A DNA stretch of 64,000 nt from Lachnospiraceae bacterium. GTDB lineage: Bacteria > Bacillota > Clostridia > Lachnospirales > Lachnospiraceae. The position numbers were made by a program, and so were the translations under genes. Below, one piece after another: positions 1 to 8,368 of this stretch. Position 1 is the stretch's first letter; every line of letters begins with the position of its first letter. The notes beneath the pieces were generated by a model, which saw only the letters and a program-made list of their open reading frames with translations, did not search any database and was not told the origin of the DNA. The stretch is taken from the NCBI GenBank assembly GCA_011959105.1, contig BLLU01000031.1, positions 1 through 64,000 on the forward strand, read 5' to 3'.

Positions 1-50
1 GATAGGGGCAGTCTGCGCTTTTTTAGCTACCCTGAAGGTTTTGTTTCACA

Positions 51-1241
51 GTAAAAAAGGCAGGGGTAGACTGCCTGTTGGTGGAGGGAGAGGAGATCGC
101 CGGCGGAATGACGAAGAATACCACCGCCAAGATCACCTCTCAGCATGGTCTTGTCTATGACGGCCTGATCCGCACCCTGGGGAGGGAGCGGGCCAGGATC
201 TATCTGGAGGCCAATGAGAAGGGGCTGGAGGAGTACAGGCGGCTCTGCGGGAGCATTTCCTGCGGATTTGAGGAAAAAACCGCATATGTATATTCGCTCA
301 GGGATCAGGAGATGCTGGAAAGGGAGGTCCGGGCAGTGAATTCCCTGGGTTTTCCGGCAGAGTTCGCACAGCGGCTGTCCCTGCCCCTGCCTGTGAAGGG
401 GGCGGTGGCCTTTCCCCGCCAGGCCCAGTTCCATCCGCTGGAATTCATCGCCGGGATTCAGGAGGGCCTGCCTGTCTATGAGCATACTTTCGTGGAGAAT
501 ATTGAGGGTCACACGGCGTTCACCGCCCGGGGAAAGATCCGGGCGGACCGATTTATCGTGACCACCCATTTTCCCTTTATCAATCGGCACGGAAGCTATT
601 TTTTGAAGCTGTATCAGCGCCGCTCCTATGTACTGGCGCTGGAACAGGCGGCTGACGTGGGAGGGATGTATGTGGACGAGGCCCGGGACGGCCTGTCTTT
701 TCGCAATTATGGGGAACTGCTTCTGCTGGGGGGCGGGGGGCACCGAACGGGGAAAAAGGGCGGAGGATGGCAGGAACTGGAGTCATTCGCAGCGCAGGCA
801 TACCCGGAGGCCAGGGTAAAATACCGATGGGCTGCCCAGGACTGTATGAGCCTGGACAAAATGCCCTATATCGGCCGGTATGCGGCCGGCACCCCCAATC
901 TGCTGACAGCAACCGGCTTTCAGAAATGGGGCATGACCACCTCTATGGCGGCGGCATTGCTTCTCTGTGACCTGGCTCAGGGGAAGGCCAACGACTGGTC
1001 CCAGGCGTTCTCTCCCAGCCGCAGTATGTTGAGACCGCAGCTACTGATAAACGGGCTGGAAGCCGTGGCCAATCTCCTGACGCCTACATTGAAACGCTGT
1101 CCCCATATGGGCTGTGCCCTGAAATGGAATCCCCGGGAGCGCACCTGGGATTGCCCCTGCCATGGTTCCCGTTTTGAGAAGGAAGGGGCTCTGATTGACA
1201 ATCCGGCCAAGAGGGGGCTGAACAAAAAGAGACAGGACTGA
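51..1241 (+). pseudogene. 5'-truncated FAD-dependent oxidoreductase with C-terminal Rieske domain
   Basis: The product resembles the YhfW-like family: a DAO-type FAD oxidoreductase fused to a Rieske [2Fe-2S] domain. The conserved TKNTTAKITSQHG segment lies near the N-terminus, and the C-terminus carries the Rieske ligands CPHMGC and CPCHGSRF. Family members usually have about 480-510 residues and begin with a GxGxxG dinucleotide-binding motif. Here that motif is absent. Family-like codons (reading VKKAGVDCLLVEG) can be followed upstream only to about position 51, and in-frame stops lie at 33-35 and 24-26. No ATG with a ribosome binding site precedes the conserved part; TTG at 78 and ATG at 108 would both give proteins lacking the FAD-binding fold. 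I infer a truncated, probably inactive gene. An assembly or rearrangement junction at the window edge is the alternative. Confidence 0.65.
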
Positions 1242-1291
1242 AAAGTACTTAACAAACTTAACAAAACTTAACAAAAAGAAAATAGTGTTCA

Positions 1292-1320
1292 TTTACAAAA
1301 ATATTTTTTCATGTTATACT
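1292..1320 (+). promoter_or_regulatory. Sigma-A promoter for the first chemoreceptor
   Basis: TTTACA (1292-1297), a 17-bp spacer and TATACT (1315-1320) lie 86 bp upstream of the chemoreceptor start. Just before it, 1247-1277 holds three near-identical copies of acttaacaaa in tandem, a possible regulator site. Confidence 0.65.
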
Positions 1321-1405
1321 ATTAAATACCAAATGAGATCGGACAAGACGGTTGGTTGACATTGTATGTCTCATATGAGAGAGAAGGGTACAAGGAGGAA
1401 GTGAG

Positions 1406-3118
1406 ATGGCAAAAAAACGGAATAATTATCGTATCAAGGAACGGCTGACGCATTCTTTTTTAATTGCGTCAGCTATTCCGGCGGCAGTTTCGGTGGTGGT
1501 GCTGGCGGTACTGATCATAGTGGCGGTGATCTATGCCGGGGTGCTGAAGAATTACGGATTTGCCCAGGGAGATGTGGGTAAGACCATGACTTATTTTTCG
1601 GAGACCAGGTCTTCTCTGCGGGGGTGCATCGGGTACGACGATCTGGATGCTGTGGGCAGCATGCACAATGCCCACGAGGAGTATGTGGAGATGTTTACCC
1701 GGAGTTTTGCGGATCTGGAGAAATTCATGATTACCCAGGAGAACAAGGATATTTACAGGAATATTTCCGCCAAACTTGCAGGGTACTGGGAACTGGAGAG
1801 AGAGATACTGGATTTGGGAGCGGTATCGGATATTGAACAGTCCAAAGTAGCGCAGAGCAGGGCCATGGCGGAGTTGATGCCTCTGTATGACGACATATAT
1901 GACCAGCTGGCCTCCATCATGGACGTGAAGGTTGACCGGGGAAATGACATATCCACTGTCATGATGGTGGTCTGCGTACTGCTGGTGGCAGCGATTGCGG
2001 TGACTATTATTCTGGCGATTACCTTTTCCCTGCGGCTGGGGAAGAACATTGCGGTGGGGATTTCCGAGCCTCTGGTCCAACTGGGCAATCGTCTGGAGAG
2101 CTTTGCCAAGGGTGATCTGTACAGCCCCTTCCCTGAGACTGACTCCCAGGACGAAGTGGCAGAGATGATTGCGTCGGCCAGGGAGATGGCGGGGTCTCTT
2201 GATTTCATTATATCCGATATCGAACATATCCTGGGAGAGATGGCCAACTCCGACTTTACCGTGAGCTCCAAGGACGGTTCCAGATACATAGGCGATTTCA
2301 AGCAGCTGTATGGTTCCCTGAAGCAGTTGAAATACCGTATGATCGAGACGCTGCGGTTCATAGAGGAGTCCTCCGTGCAGGTGACAGAAGGCTCGGGCAA
2401 TCTGGCAGAGACGGCGGTAAGCCTGGCAGAGGGAGCCACGGAGCAGGCGGGTGCCGTGGAAGAACTGCAGGCCACCATCACCACCATTGCGGATGCCGCG
2501 CAGACAGCGGCTGCTTCTGCCCGGGAGGCATATCAGCAGTCTCAGAAGTACGCCGATGTGGCTGATGAGAGCAGCGCGGATATGCGGGAGATGGTGGAGG
2601 CTATGAACCGTATCAGCGAGGCTTCCAAGAAGATCGGGAATATTATCTCCGAGATTGAGAGCATCGCCTCTCAGACCAATCTGCTCTCCCTGAACGCTTC
2701 CATTGAGGCGGCAAGAGCCGGGGAAGCGGGCAGAGGCTTCTCCGTGGTGGCGGATCAGATCCGGCAGCTTGCGGAACAGAGCAGCAAGTCTGCGGTGGAC
2801 ACCAGGGCCCTGATTGAAGGAACCATGCAGGAAGTGGAGAATGGCAACAGGGTGGCGGGCCGCGCTGTGGAATCCATTCAGACGGTGGTGGAAGGCATCA
2901 GGACGGTGGCCGACTCTTCCAGAGAGGTAAGCGTCATTTCCGAGAACCAGGCAGCTACCATGAAGGAGGCGGAAATCGGAGTAAACCAGATTTCGGATGT
3001 AATCCAGACCAATGCGGCGTTGGCGGAGGAATCTTCCGCAACCAGTGAGGAACTGTCAGCCCAGGCGTCTACGCTGGATTCCTTAATTGCCAAGTTTAAG
3101 CTGCCGGCGGCCAAATAA
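1406..3118 (+). CDS. Methyl-accepting chemotaxis protein
   Basis: Transmembrane chemoreceptor of 570 residues that would signal through CheW/CheA. A first membrane segment lies at about residues 18-46, an extracytoplasmic helical ligand-binding region (four-helix-bundle type) at about 50-185, and a second membrane segment at about 187-210. A HAMP domain and a long cytoplasmic coiled-coil signalling domain follow. The hairpin tip is conserved around residues 418-450 ([20 protein letters not shown]). The ATG at 1406 is preceded by AAGGAGGAAGTGAG, a strong ribosome binding site. It is monocistronic: its own promoter is at 1292-1320 and a perfect-stem terminator follows. The ligand cannot be predicted. 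The family call is very secure. Confidence 0.96.
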   Translation: MAKKRNNYRIKERLTHSFLIASAIPAAVSVVVLAVLIIVAVIYAGVLKNYGFAQGDVGKTMTYFSETRSSLRGCIGYDDLDAVGSMHNAHEEYVEMFTRSFADLEKFMITQENKDIYRNISAKLAGYWELEREILDLGAVSDIEQSKVAQSRAMAELMPLYDDIYDQLASIMDVKVDRGNDISTVMMVVCVLLVAAIAVTIILAITFSLRLGKNIAVGISEPLVQLGNRLESFAKGDLYSPFPETDSQDEVAEMIASAREMAGSLDFIISDIEHILGEMANSDFTVSSKDGSRYIGDFKQLYGSLKQLKYRMIETLRFIEESSVQVTEGSGNLAETAVSLAEGATEQAGAVEELQATITTIADAAQTAAASAREAYQQSQKYADVADESSADMREMVEAMNRISEASKKIGNIISEIESIASQTNLLSLNASIEAARAGEAGRGFSVVADQIRQLAEQSSKSAVDTRALIEGTMQEVENGNRVAGRAVESIQTVVEGIRTVADSSREVSVISENQAATMKEAEIGVNQISDVIQTNAALAEESSATSEELSAQASTLDSLIAKFKLPAAK

Positions 3119-3150
3119 GAGCCTCGGAAAGCATATGAATTGTATTCTCG

Positions 3151-3185
3151 CAGGGCAGCCCATGGGCTGCCCTGTTACTTTTCTA
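3151..3185. terminator. Bidirectional rho-independent terminator
   Basis: A perfect 24-nt palindrome at 3151-3174 (half AGGGCAGCCCA) is followed by a short T-rich tract. It lies between the convergent chemoreceptor and NimA-like genes and ends at the latter's stop codon. Confidence 0.75.
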
Positions 3186-3660
3186 TGAGCTCCCTGGCGG
3201 CCTTGCCTGTCATATGTTCTATGCGGAGCTCCAGCAGGGCCATGCGGGGCCAGGCCTGGCCGATGGTGGCGCTGCGTCCTGCGGGAGTGTCGGCGGGGTG
3301 GTATTTCTTGGCCAGAAGTTCCGCAGCCGCTCTTTTTTCCGACTCCTCTGTCAGCAATCGGATCCGACCAAAAGCAATCACGCTTTTGTAATAGCTGGTG
3401 TATTCCTCCGGTACAATGTGGTCCTGGGAGATGACGCAGAAGGAAGCCTTATTGGATTTCTGCACGGCATCTATTTTGTGTCCGCTTACAGCGCTGTGAA
3501 AATAGAGTCTGGAGCCGCAATATACATAGCTGATGGGAACCGCATAGGGATAGTCCTCGTCCCCGGACAGCGCCAGTACGCCTGCGGTTCCGTTTTCCAG
3601 AATCTCCATACTTTCTTTTTCACTGAGTTGCTGTCTGCTTCTGCGCATTTCCCTGAACAT
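3175..3660 (-). CDS. Pyridoxamine 5'-phosphate oxidase family (NimA-like) flavoprotein
   Basis: A 161-residue split-barrel flavin-binding protein of the PNPOx-like/NimA superfamily. The N-terminal MRRSRQQLS, then GVLALSGDEDYPYAVPISYVY and LYFHSA, match the start of this family, which includes 5-nitroimidazole reductases and other FMN or heme-binding oxidoreductases. I chose ATG at 3660 over TTG at 3666: the GGAG at 3670-3673 is 9 nt from the ATG but only 3 nt from the TTG. The gene stands alone and converges on the chemoreceptor. The actual substrate is unknown, and nitroimidazole resistance should not be assumed from the fold. Confidence 0.85.
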   Translation of the reverse strand: MFREMRRSRQQLSEKESMEILENGTAGVLALSGDEDYPYAVPISYVYCGSRLYFHSAVSGHKIDAVQKSNKASFCVISQDHIVPEEYTSYYKSVIAFGRIRLLTEESEKRAAAELLAKKYHPADTPAGRSATIGQAWPRMALLELRIEHMTGKAARELIEK

Positions 3661-3784
3661 TCTCAAATTCTCCTTTTATGCTGAGTTTTTTAATATAAAT
3701 CTGCCTGAGACAAAGTCTCCGGCGGCTGCCGGAATAAGCATACCATATGGAAACAGGAGGGTCAAGAATCAAGGAGAGTTGCAG

Positions 3785-3813
3785 TTGACGAATCAAATGC
3801 CCTGTGTTATGAT
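3785..3813 (+). promoter_or_regulatory. Promoter of an apparently non-coding transcription unit
   Basis: TTGACG (3785-3790), 17-bp spacer, TATGAT (3808-3813). It is followed by a ribosome-binding-site-like AAGGGG and an ATG at 3841, but that frame stops after three codons (M-I-Q). The next stable hairpin with a T-run is at 4057-4096. The 580-bp gap between the NimA-like gene and the GNAT gene (3661-4243) holds no convincing protein gene. It may be a decayed gene or a leader/small RNA. Confidence 0.5.
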
Positions 3814-4056
3814 GGGACAGAAAAAGGGAAGGGGTGAAAAGATGATTCAGTAGTCTATCAGTCAAAAGTAACAGGAGTATATGGTTTGACGCAGTTGCGT
3901 GCGTTTTATTTCTGTTGCCTGAAGGATAGACGGATCATCCTGTTTTTGCCAGCCTGACCTTTGCGGCCCATAGTCCTCAACAGGGATTGTAACAATGGAT
4001 CCCGGTGGATATGGTTTTTTTGCGGGTCATATTTTGGCTGTTTGCCAGCGGAAATT

Positions 4057-4097
4057 AGGACGAACGATTCTGTCAGAGATTGTTCGTCCTTTTATTT
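4057..4097 (+). terminator. Rho-independent terminator of the 3.8-kb transcription unit
   Basis: AGGACGAAC (4057-4065) pairs perfectly with GTTCGTCCT (4082-4090), followed by TTTTATTTT. It ends the unit started at 3785 and lies 147 bp before the GNAT gene. Confidence 0.7.
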
Positions 4098-4243
4098 TCT
4101 GGTTGGTTCTGTTCGGTTCTGCCCGGGCGCCGGCACAAGCCGGCTCCGATGGCAGGGCATTAGGCCGACGCCGGAGAAAGACGGAGAGAGGGATTTTCTG
4201 AAGGGTAGCAAAATGACGGCAGACTGCGGGAAATGGAGAAAAA

Positions 4244-5128
4244 ATGAAAAGCATTACAACCAGGAATTTCAGGATTTTATGCGATTTTATGGAAGTGAGA
4301 CAGTTTATGGTGGAGGTGTATGAGAGGGACTGGCGCAACGGGGTTCCTGCGCCGTTTCTGGAATATGCTTTATCCAGTACCTGGACGGATACTTCGCTTA
4401 CCCATAGATGCCGTATATGGGAGGACGGGGGAAAGATTGTTGCCTTGGTTTTTTACGAAAATCCCGTGAGCGATATCTATTTCAGCCTGCGGCCGGGATA
4501 TGAGGAATTGGCCGGGGAAATGGTGACCTATGCAGGCAGTGATATGCCCAAAACAGAGGGAAAACAGCGCCTGGTACTCTTCGAGGGGCAAAAGGCTGTT
4601 ATGGATGCTGCGATAAAGGCCGGCTATATGAGCGGCGGGGGATACAATGAAAGAGTGTTTGACTTTGCAAATTCCCTGGATTTTCCGCTGCCGGAGGGAT
4701 TCCGCATTGTGGAGCCGGAAAGACTGGAGCCCGGAAAGATTGCAGAGTGCTGTTGGAAGGGATTTGACCATGAGAAGGAAGAAGGCCCCTGGGACGGGGA
4801 GGAGGAGAGCACACGGCGTATTATGGTCGCGCCTCATGCCACTCCATTTCATGCGGTGGCAATCGAAAATGAGCGGCAGGAATACGTGTGCTTTGCAGGC
4901 ATGTGGTGGACGCCGGAAAATCACCTGGCCTATATGGAACCTCTGTGTACGGTTCCGGAGTACCGGGGCAGGGGGCTGGCCAGCGCCGCAATGTCTGAAT
5001 TGCAGCGCCGGCTGCAGCCGCTGGGGGCTACCCATATGACGGGAGGGGGAAATCCTTTTTATGAGAGAATCGGGTTCGAACCCTGTGTCGGGTGGACATT
5101 CTGGAACAAGGATTTTGGCATTCAGTGA
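4244..5128 (+). CDS. GNAT family N-acetyltransferase, two-domain
   Basis: A 294-residue protein with a C-terminal GNAT fold. The acetyl-CoA binding signature is in LCTVPEYRGRGLASAAMSELQRR (about residues 233-255, with the RGRGLA loop), followed by GGGNPFYERIGFEP. The N-terminal half has no clear motif and probably forms a degenerate second GNAT-like lobe, as in other 290-residue members. ATG at 4244 follows GGAG at a suitable distance. The acceptor substrate is unknown. A second, unrelated-looking GNAT starts 11 bp downstream, so the two are probably co-transcribed. Confidence 0.85.
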   Translation: MKSITTRNFRILCDFMEVRQFMVEVYERDWRNGVPAPFLEYALSSTWTDTSLTHRCRIWEDGGKIVALVFYENPVSDIYFSLRPGYEELAGEMVTYAGSDMPKTEGKQRLVLFEGQKAVMDAAIKAGYMSGGGYNERVFDFANSLDFPLPEGFRIVEPERLEPGKIAECCWKGFDHEKEEGPWDGEEESTRRIMVAPHATPFHAVAIENERQEYVCFAGMWWTPENHLAYMEPLCTVPEYRGRGLASAAMSELQRRLQPLGATHMTGGGNPFYERIGFEPCVGWTFWNKDFGIQ

Positions 5129-5139
5129 AGGAGGTATAT

Positions 5140-5559
5140 ATGGAAGTAAGAATAAATGCATTGACACCGGAAATATTTTTAGAATTGTATACATCAGTGG
5201 GTTGGGAAGCGCCTGTCATACAACAGGTTCAGCAGGCATTGAAAAATACAATAGCCACCTTCACTGCTTACGAAAATAATCATCCGGTGGGCATGGTCAG
5301 GCTGATTGGTGACGGAGGAATGTCCTTTTATATCAAGGATTTTGCGGTAATCCCTTCTTTTCAATCCCAAGGCGCGGGGACGATCCTGATAGAAAGTATC
5401 GAAAAGTATATCCGGGAAAATATTGATGCAGGCTGGGCTGTCAGCCTGGAGCTGATCAGTACCAGGGAGGCAGTGGACTTTTATAAAAAGAAAGGCTTTG
5501 AGGAAAGACCCTGCGAATGGGACGGACCGGGAATGTTTAAAATGATCAGAACCATATAG
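5140..5559 (+). CDS. GNAT family N-acetyltransferase
   Basis: A single-domain 139-residue acetyltransferase. Visible elements are FYIKDFAVIPSFQSQGAGTILIESIEKYI (motif A with Q-S-Q-G-A-G in place of the usual R-x-x-G-x-G/A) and the C-terminal AVDFYKKKGFEERP. The frame is open upstream to 5092, overlapping the preceding gene, but GAAGGAGG at 5127-5134 places the start at ATG 5140. It lies in the same operon as the 294-residue GNAT and probably the serine hydrolase. Substrate unknown. Confidence 0.85.
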   Translation: MEVRINALTPEIFLELYTSVGWEAPVIQQVQQALKNTIATFTAYENNHPVGMVRLIGDGGMSFYIKDFAVIPSFQSQGAGTILIESIEKYIRENIDAGWAVSLELISTREAVDFYKKKGFEERPCEWDGPGMFKMIRTI

Positions 5560-5591
5560 GGGAAGGGCAATTAGAAAGCGAGGAGCGAAAA

Positions 5592-6590
5592 ATGCTGGAA
5601 TTAGAAAATGTATTACAACAGGAGTTCAGAGGAGCGGAAGTGATAATCCGGGAGGGAGAAATTCTTTTTGAAAGGATGACAGGCTTCGCGGATCTGGCCA
5701 ACCGGATTCCCAATACACTGCAAACCAGGTTTGCCAGCGCTTCAGCCGGGAAGGCATTTGTGGCTGTGGGAATATTGCAGTTGATTGAGCAGGGAAAGCT
5801 GCGCTTTGAGGATAGGCTGGGGGACTTGCTGGACATGGATTTGCGCCGTATTGATCCTCTGGTGACGGTGGAACAGTTGCTTACCCACACTTCGGGGGTG
5901 CCGGATTATTTTGATGAGAGCGTCATGGAGGAATATGAGGAATTGTGGAAGGATTTTCCCAATTACAGAATCCGGCATAATGCCGATCTGCTGCCCCTGT
6001 TTATTCACAAGGAGATGATGTATCCCAGAGGAGCACGTTTTCAGTACAACAACACAGGCTATGTGCTGCTGGCCATGATTCTGGAGAAAATCACCGGCAT
6101 GGAGTTTGACGCCTGTCTGCGACAGAATGTGTTTGAGCCCTGCAAAATGGGAGATACCGGCTATTATGAACTGGACCGGCTGCCCGGAGGCTGCGCGGCC
6201 AATTATATCTATGACCCGGGGACGGACGGCTATCGGACCAATATTTACAGCGTGGACGCCAAGGGCACAGGCGCTGGAGGAGCTTTTGTCACAGTGCCGG
6301 ATATTCTGTACTTCTGGCGGGGACTCACCGGCGGGAAACTGCTCTCGCGGGATATGGTATTCCGGATGCTTCAAAGGCACAGCGGCGACGCCCAGGAGGG
6401 ATATTATGGCTATGGAGTGTGGATCATGGACGGCGGGGAATTTGACATTCCCTATTTCCAGGGCTGTGATCCGGGAGTGAGCTTTATCACGGAATTTCAT
6501 CCCCGGAAGGATATATTGACCGTTTTGGTCAGCAACTATGGGGACAATGTGTGGGAAGAGATGCGGCGGATCCGGGAGAAGCTGTATTAA
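5592..6590 (+). CDS. Serine hydrolase, beta-lactamase class C/PBP-like family
   Basis: A 332-residue protein of the beta-lactamase-related (Pfam Beta-lactamase) family. The catalytic S-x-x-K is SAGK in FASASAGKAFVAVGILQ (about residues 46-54), and the Y-x-N element is YNN in FQYNNTGYVLL. No signal peptide or membrane segment is seen, so it probably acts in the cytoplasm as an esterase or peptidase rather than as a penicillin-binding protein. Start ATG 5592 follows AGCGAGGAGCG. The leader at 5561-5580 (ggaagggcaattagaaagcg) resembles the repeated leader at 48.7 kb with a block missing. A terminator follows at 6651. Confidence 0.88.
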   Translation: MLELENVLQQEFRGAEVIIREGEILFERMTGFADLANRIPNTLQTRFASASAGKAFVAVGILQLIEQGKLRFEDRLGDLLDMDLRRIDPLVTVEQLLTHTSGVPDYFDESVMEEYEELWKDFPNYRIRHNADLLPLFIHKEMMYPRGARFQYNNTGYVLLAMILEKITGMEFDACLRQNVFEPCKMGDTGYYELDRLPGGCAANYIYDPGTDGYRTNIYSVDAKGTGAGGAFVTVPDILYFWRGLTGGKLLSRDMVFRMLQRHSGDAQEGYYGYGVWIMDGGEFDIPYFQGCDPGVSFITEFHPRKDILTVLVSNYGDNVWEEMRRIREKLY

Positions 6591-6650
6591 ATCTCTGCCT
6601 TTCCGATGGAGGGCAGGGGATGTTCTTATAGTTGTGTTTGAAGAAATCGA

Positions 6651-6690
6651 AAAACCGCAGTGTCGATACCTGGGCATCTGCGGTTTTTTT
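6651..6690 (+). terminator. Rho-independent terminator after the serine hydrolase
   Basis: AAAACCGCAG (6651-6660) pairs with CTGCGGTTTT (6678-6687), ending in a run of seven T. Confidence 0.8.
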
Positions 6691-6730
6691 CTGATATTAT
6701 ATTACCACAAATACCCCGAAAAATCAAGAC

Positions 6731-6759
6731 TTGTATCGTTTTTAAGGCAGTACTATACT
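6731..6759 (+). promoter_or_regulatory. Sigma-A promoter for the DUF6323/DUF6179 pair
   Basis: TTGTAT (6731-6736), 17-bp spacer, TATACT (6754-6759), 58 bp before the start codon at 6817. Confidence 0.6.
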
Positions 6760-6816
6760 ATGTTCTACGACAACTGCCGTTGTGCGGCGATAAAAAAATG
6801 CAAACGAGGTGCGCAT

Positions 6817-7350
6817 ATGAGTATGGAGAACTGGATGGAGCAGATGAATGGCCAGATGTGGCTGGAGCAGGTTCGGGAGACGAATCAGTACACGGAAAAG
6901 TATGGCCTGACCCTGTCGCCGGAGGATACGGAGATTCTGCTGGCCGAGAAAAAACAGATACTCAAAAAGGAGAGACGGGTGGAGTTTGGGGAGAGCCTTC
7001 TGCCCCGGATCATCTATACGTTCTGTGATTCTTCCTATATATCCCAGGACGAGTATGTGGACACCCTTGTCCGGTTACAGGAGATATTTTATCTATACAA
7101 AAATGAGATGCAGGACGAGATCACGGATGAGGAACTGCTTAACTTTATGAAAGAACAGTTTGAGACAGTGTGTTTTGGGGATCTGCAGTACCTTGAGGGA
7201 ACCTGTCTGGATCTTTTTGCCCAGGCCATCCGGGCGGGCTATGGGGGATATTCCGAAACCCAGGGCAGAGGAGAGTTCTCCCGGTTTGACATTGTCCAGA
7301 GATGGGACAAGGAACTGTATCTGCTGGCTTTGTCACAGATAAACGGATGA
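6817..7350 (+). CDS. DUF6323 family protein
   Basis: A 177-residue protein of unknown function that I recall as DUF6323, found in Lachnospiraceae next to a DUF6179 gene. It is acidic, predicted all-alpha and soluble, with no signal peptide or known catalytic motif (MSMENWMEQMNGQMWLEQV at the start, then a glutamate/lysine-rich helix). The frame is open upstream to 6538, but ATG 6817, 8 nt after GAGG and downstream of a good promoter, is the likely start. The partner gene starts 28 bp later, so the two are almost certainly one operon and may form a complex (inference). Confidence 0.7.
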   Translation: MSMENWMEQMNGQMWLEQVRETNQYTEKYGLTLSPEDTEILLAEKKQILKKERRVEFGESLLPRIIYTFCDSSYISQDEYVDTLVRLQEIFYLYKNEMQDEITDEELLNFMKEQFETVCFGDLQYLEGTCLDLFAQAIRAGYGGYSETQGRGEFSRFDIVQRWDKELYLLALSQING

Positions 7351-7378
7351 GACAGGGACTTGGAGAAAGGGGGATTAT

Positions 7379-8215
7379 ATGGAATACAAAGTAGAGGAAT
7401 TGCTGCCCATTGTGTCAAAGCTGGCCCGGAAATATGCGGGTTTCGAGAATACGTCCATTAGTTATGAAAAGGCGCAGATGCTGATGGAGGCTGTGATATA
7501 CTGCCTGGACGCATATGGGAACTATACCTCAGACAAGGTTTCGCGCAGGGATATTTCTGTGGAGGAACAATATGCCATTGGCGCGGAACTGGTGCTGGAG
7601 AGAACAGGGCGGATCAGGGAAATGTTCAACGAATTATCCACGTCCTTTGAGGCTTATGGAGTAAAATGCCTGGAGGATACGGTGCGGAAGGGAATTCCCG
7701 AATTCTTAAAGTGGTATGACGCGAAATTCTGCCCACAGGATACTCTGCTCACACTGGACTACCCGGTGCTGGCAGATCTGAGTCCCTACAGGGGAGTGGA
7801 TGCAATATGGCATTTTCTCCGTGCCATATCTGCAGAGCAGCGGTTTCTGGGCAGGTTTGACAGTGCTTATGTACGGGCGGTGCTGGAGAGACATAATCCC
7901 CAGTATCCCCTGATGTATGACAACATCTGTGAAATCCTGCTGGCCAATACCCTGGGTCATCTGTTTCTCCGAAAGTCCCTTCAGGAGACGGGTTTCAGCG
8001 AGGAAGAGTATGCTGCGCTGTGCAGGTGTTTTTCGGCATATTCCGCCTCCCGGACAGAAGAGGAGGTAAAGCGGGTGATCGGGGAACTGGCACGGCAGTT
8101 CTACCCGGACGATGGGGAACTTTTGGAATATTTGTGCGGCGATGCGGGCAATCTGGCGGTTCGGATCCTTGAGACGGCCCGGTTTGGAACGCCGGAGCGG
8201 ATTTTCCTGTTTTAA
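7379..8215 (+). CDS. DUF6179 domain protein
   Basis: A 278-residue, predicted mostly helical soluble protein. I recognise it as the DUF6179-type partner of the preceding DUF6323 gene; function unknown. ATG 7379 follows GAAAGGGGGATTAT. No P-loop, metal-binding cluster or membrane segment is visible. It ends at 8215, and a 150-bp A/T-rich intergenic region follows before the second chemoreceptor. Confidence 0.68.
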   Translation: MEYKVEELLPIVSKLARKYAGFENTSISYEKAQMLMEAVIYCLDAYGNYTSDKVSRRDISVEEQYAIGAELVLERTGRIREMFNELSTSFEAYGVKCLEDTVRKGIPEFLKWYDAKFCPQDTLLTLDYPVLADLSPYRGVDAIWHFLRAISAEQRFLGRFDSAYVRAVLERHNPQYPLMYDNICEILLANTLGHLFLRKSLQETGFSEEEYAALCRCFSAYSASRTEEEVKRVIGELARQFYPDDGELLEYLCGDAGNLAVRILETARFGTPERIFLF

Positions 8216-8368
8216 GATCAGATAAAATCGACATTTTCTATTGCTTTTCTTTTTTATTTCGTATAAACTTACAGTAAGTGTTTGCAGCATGAATAAATAT
8301 CAGCATATGCCCTGGAAGTGTGCTGAATGGGGATATGCGGAACTAAATTAAGAAAGGAAAGCACTGAT

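Noticed and set aside
4027..4338. 103-residue minus-strand ORF before the GNAT gene
   Set aside because: Overlaps the terminator and the GNAT start, has no ribosome binding site and no recognisable features.
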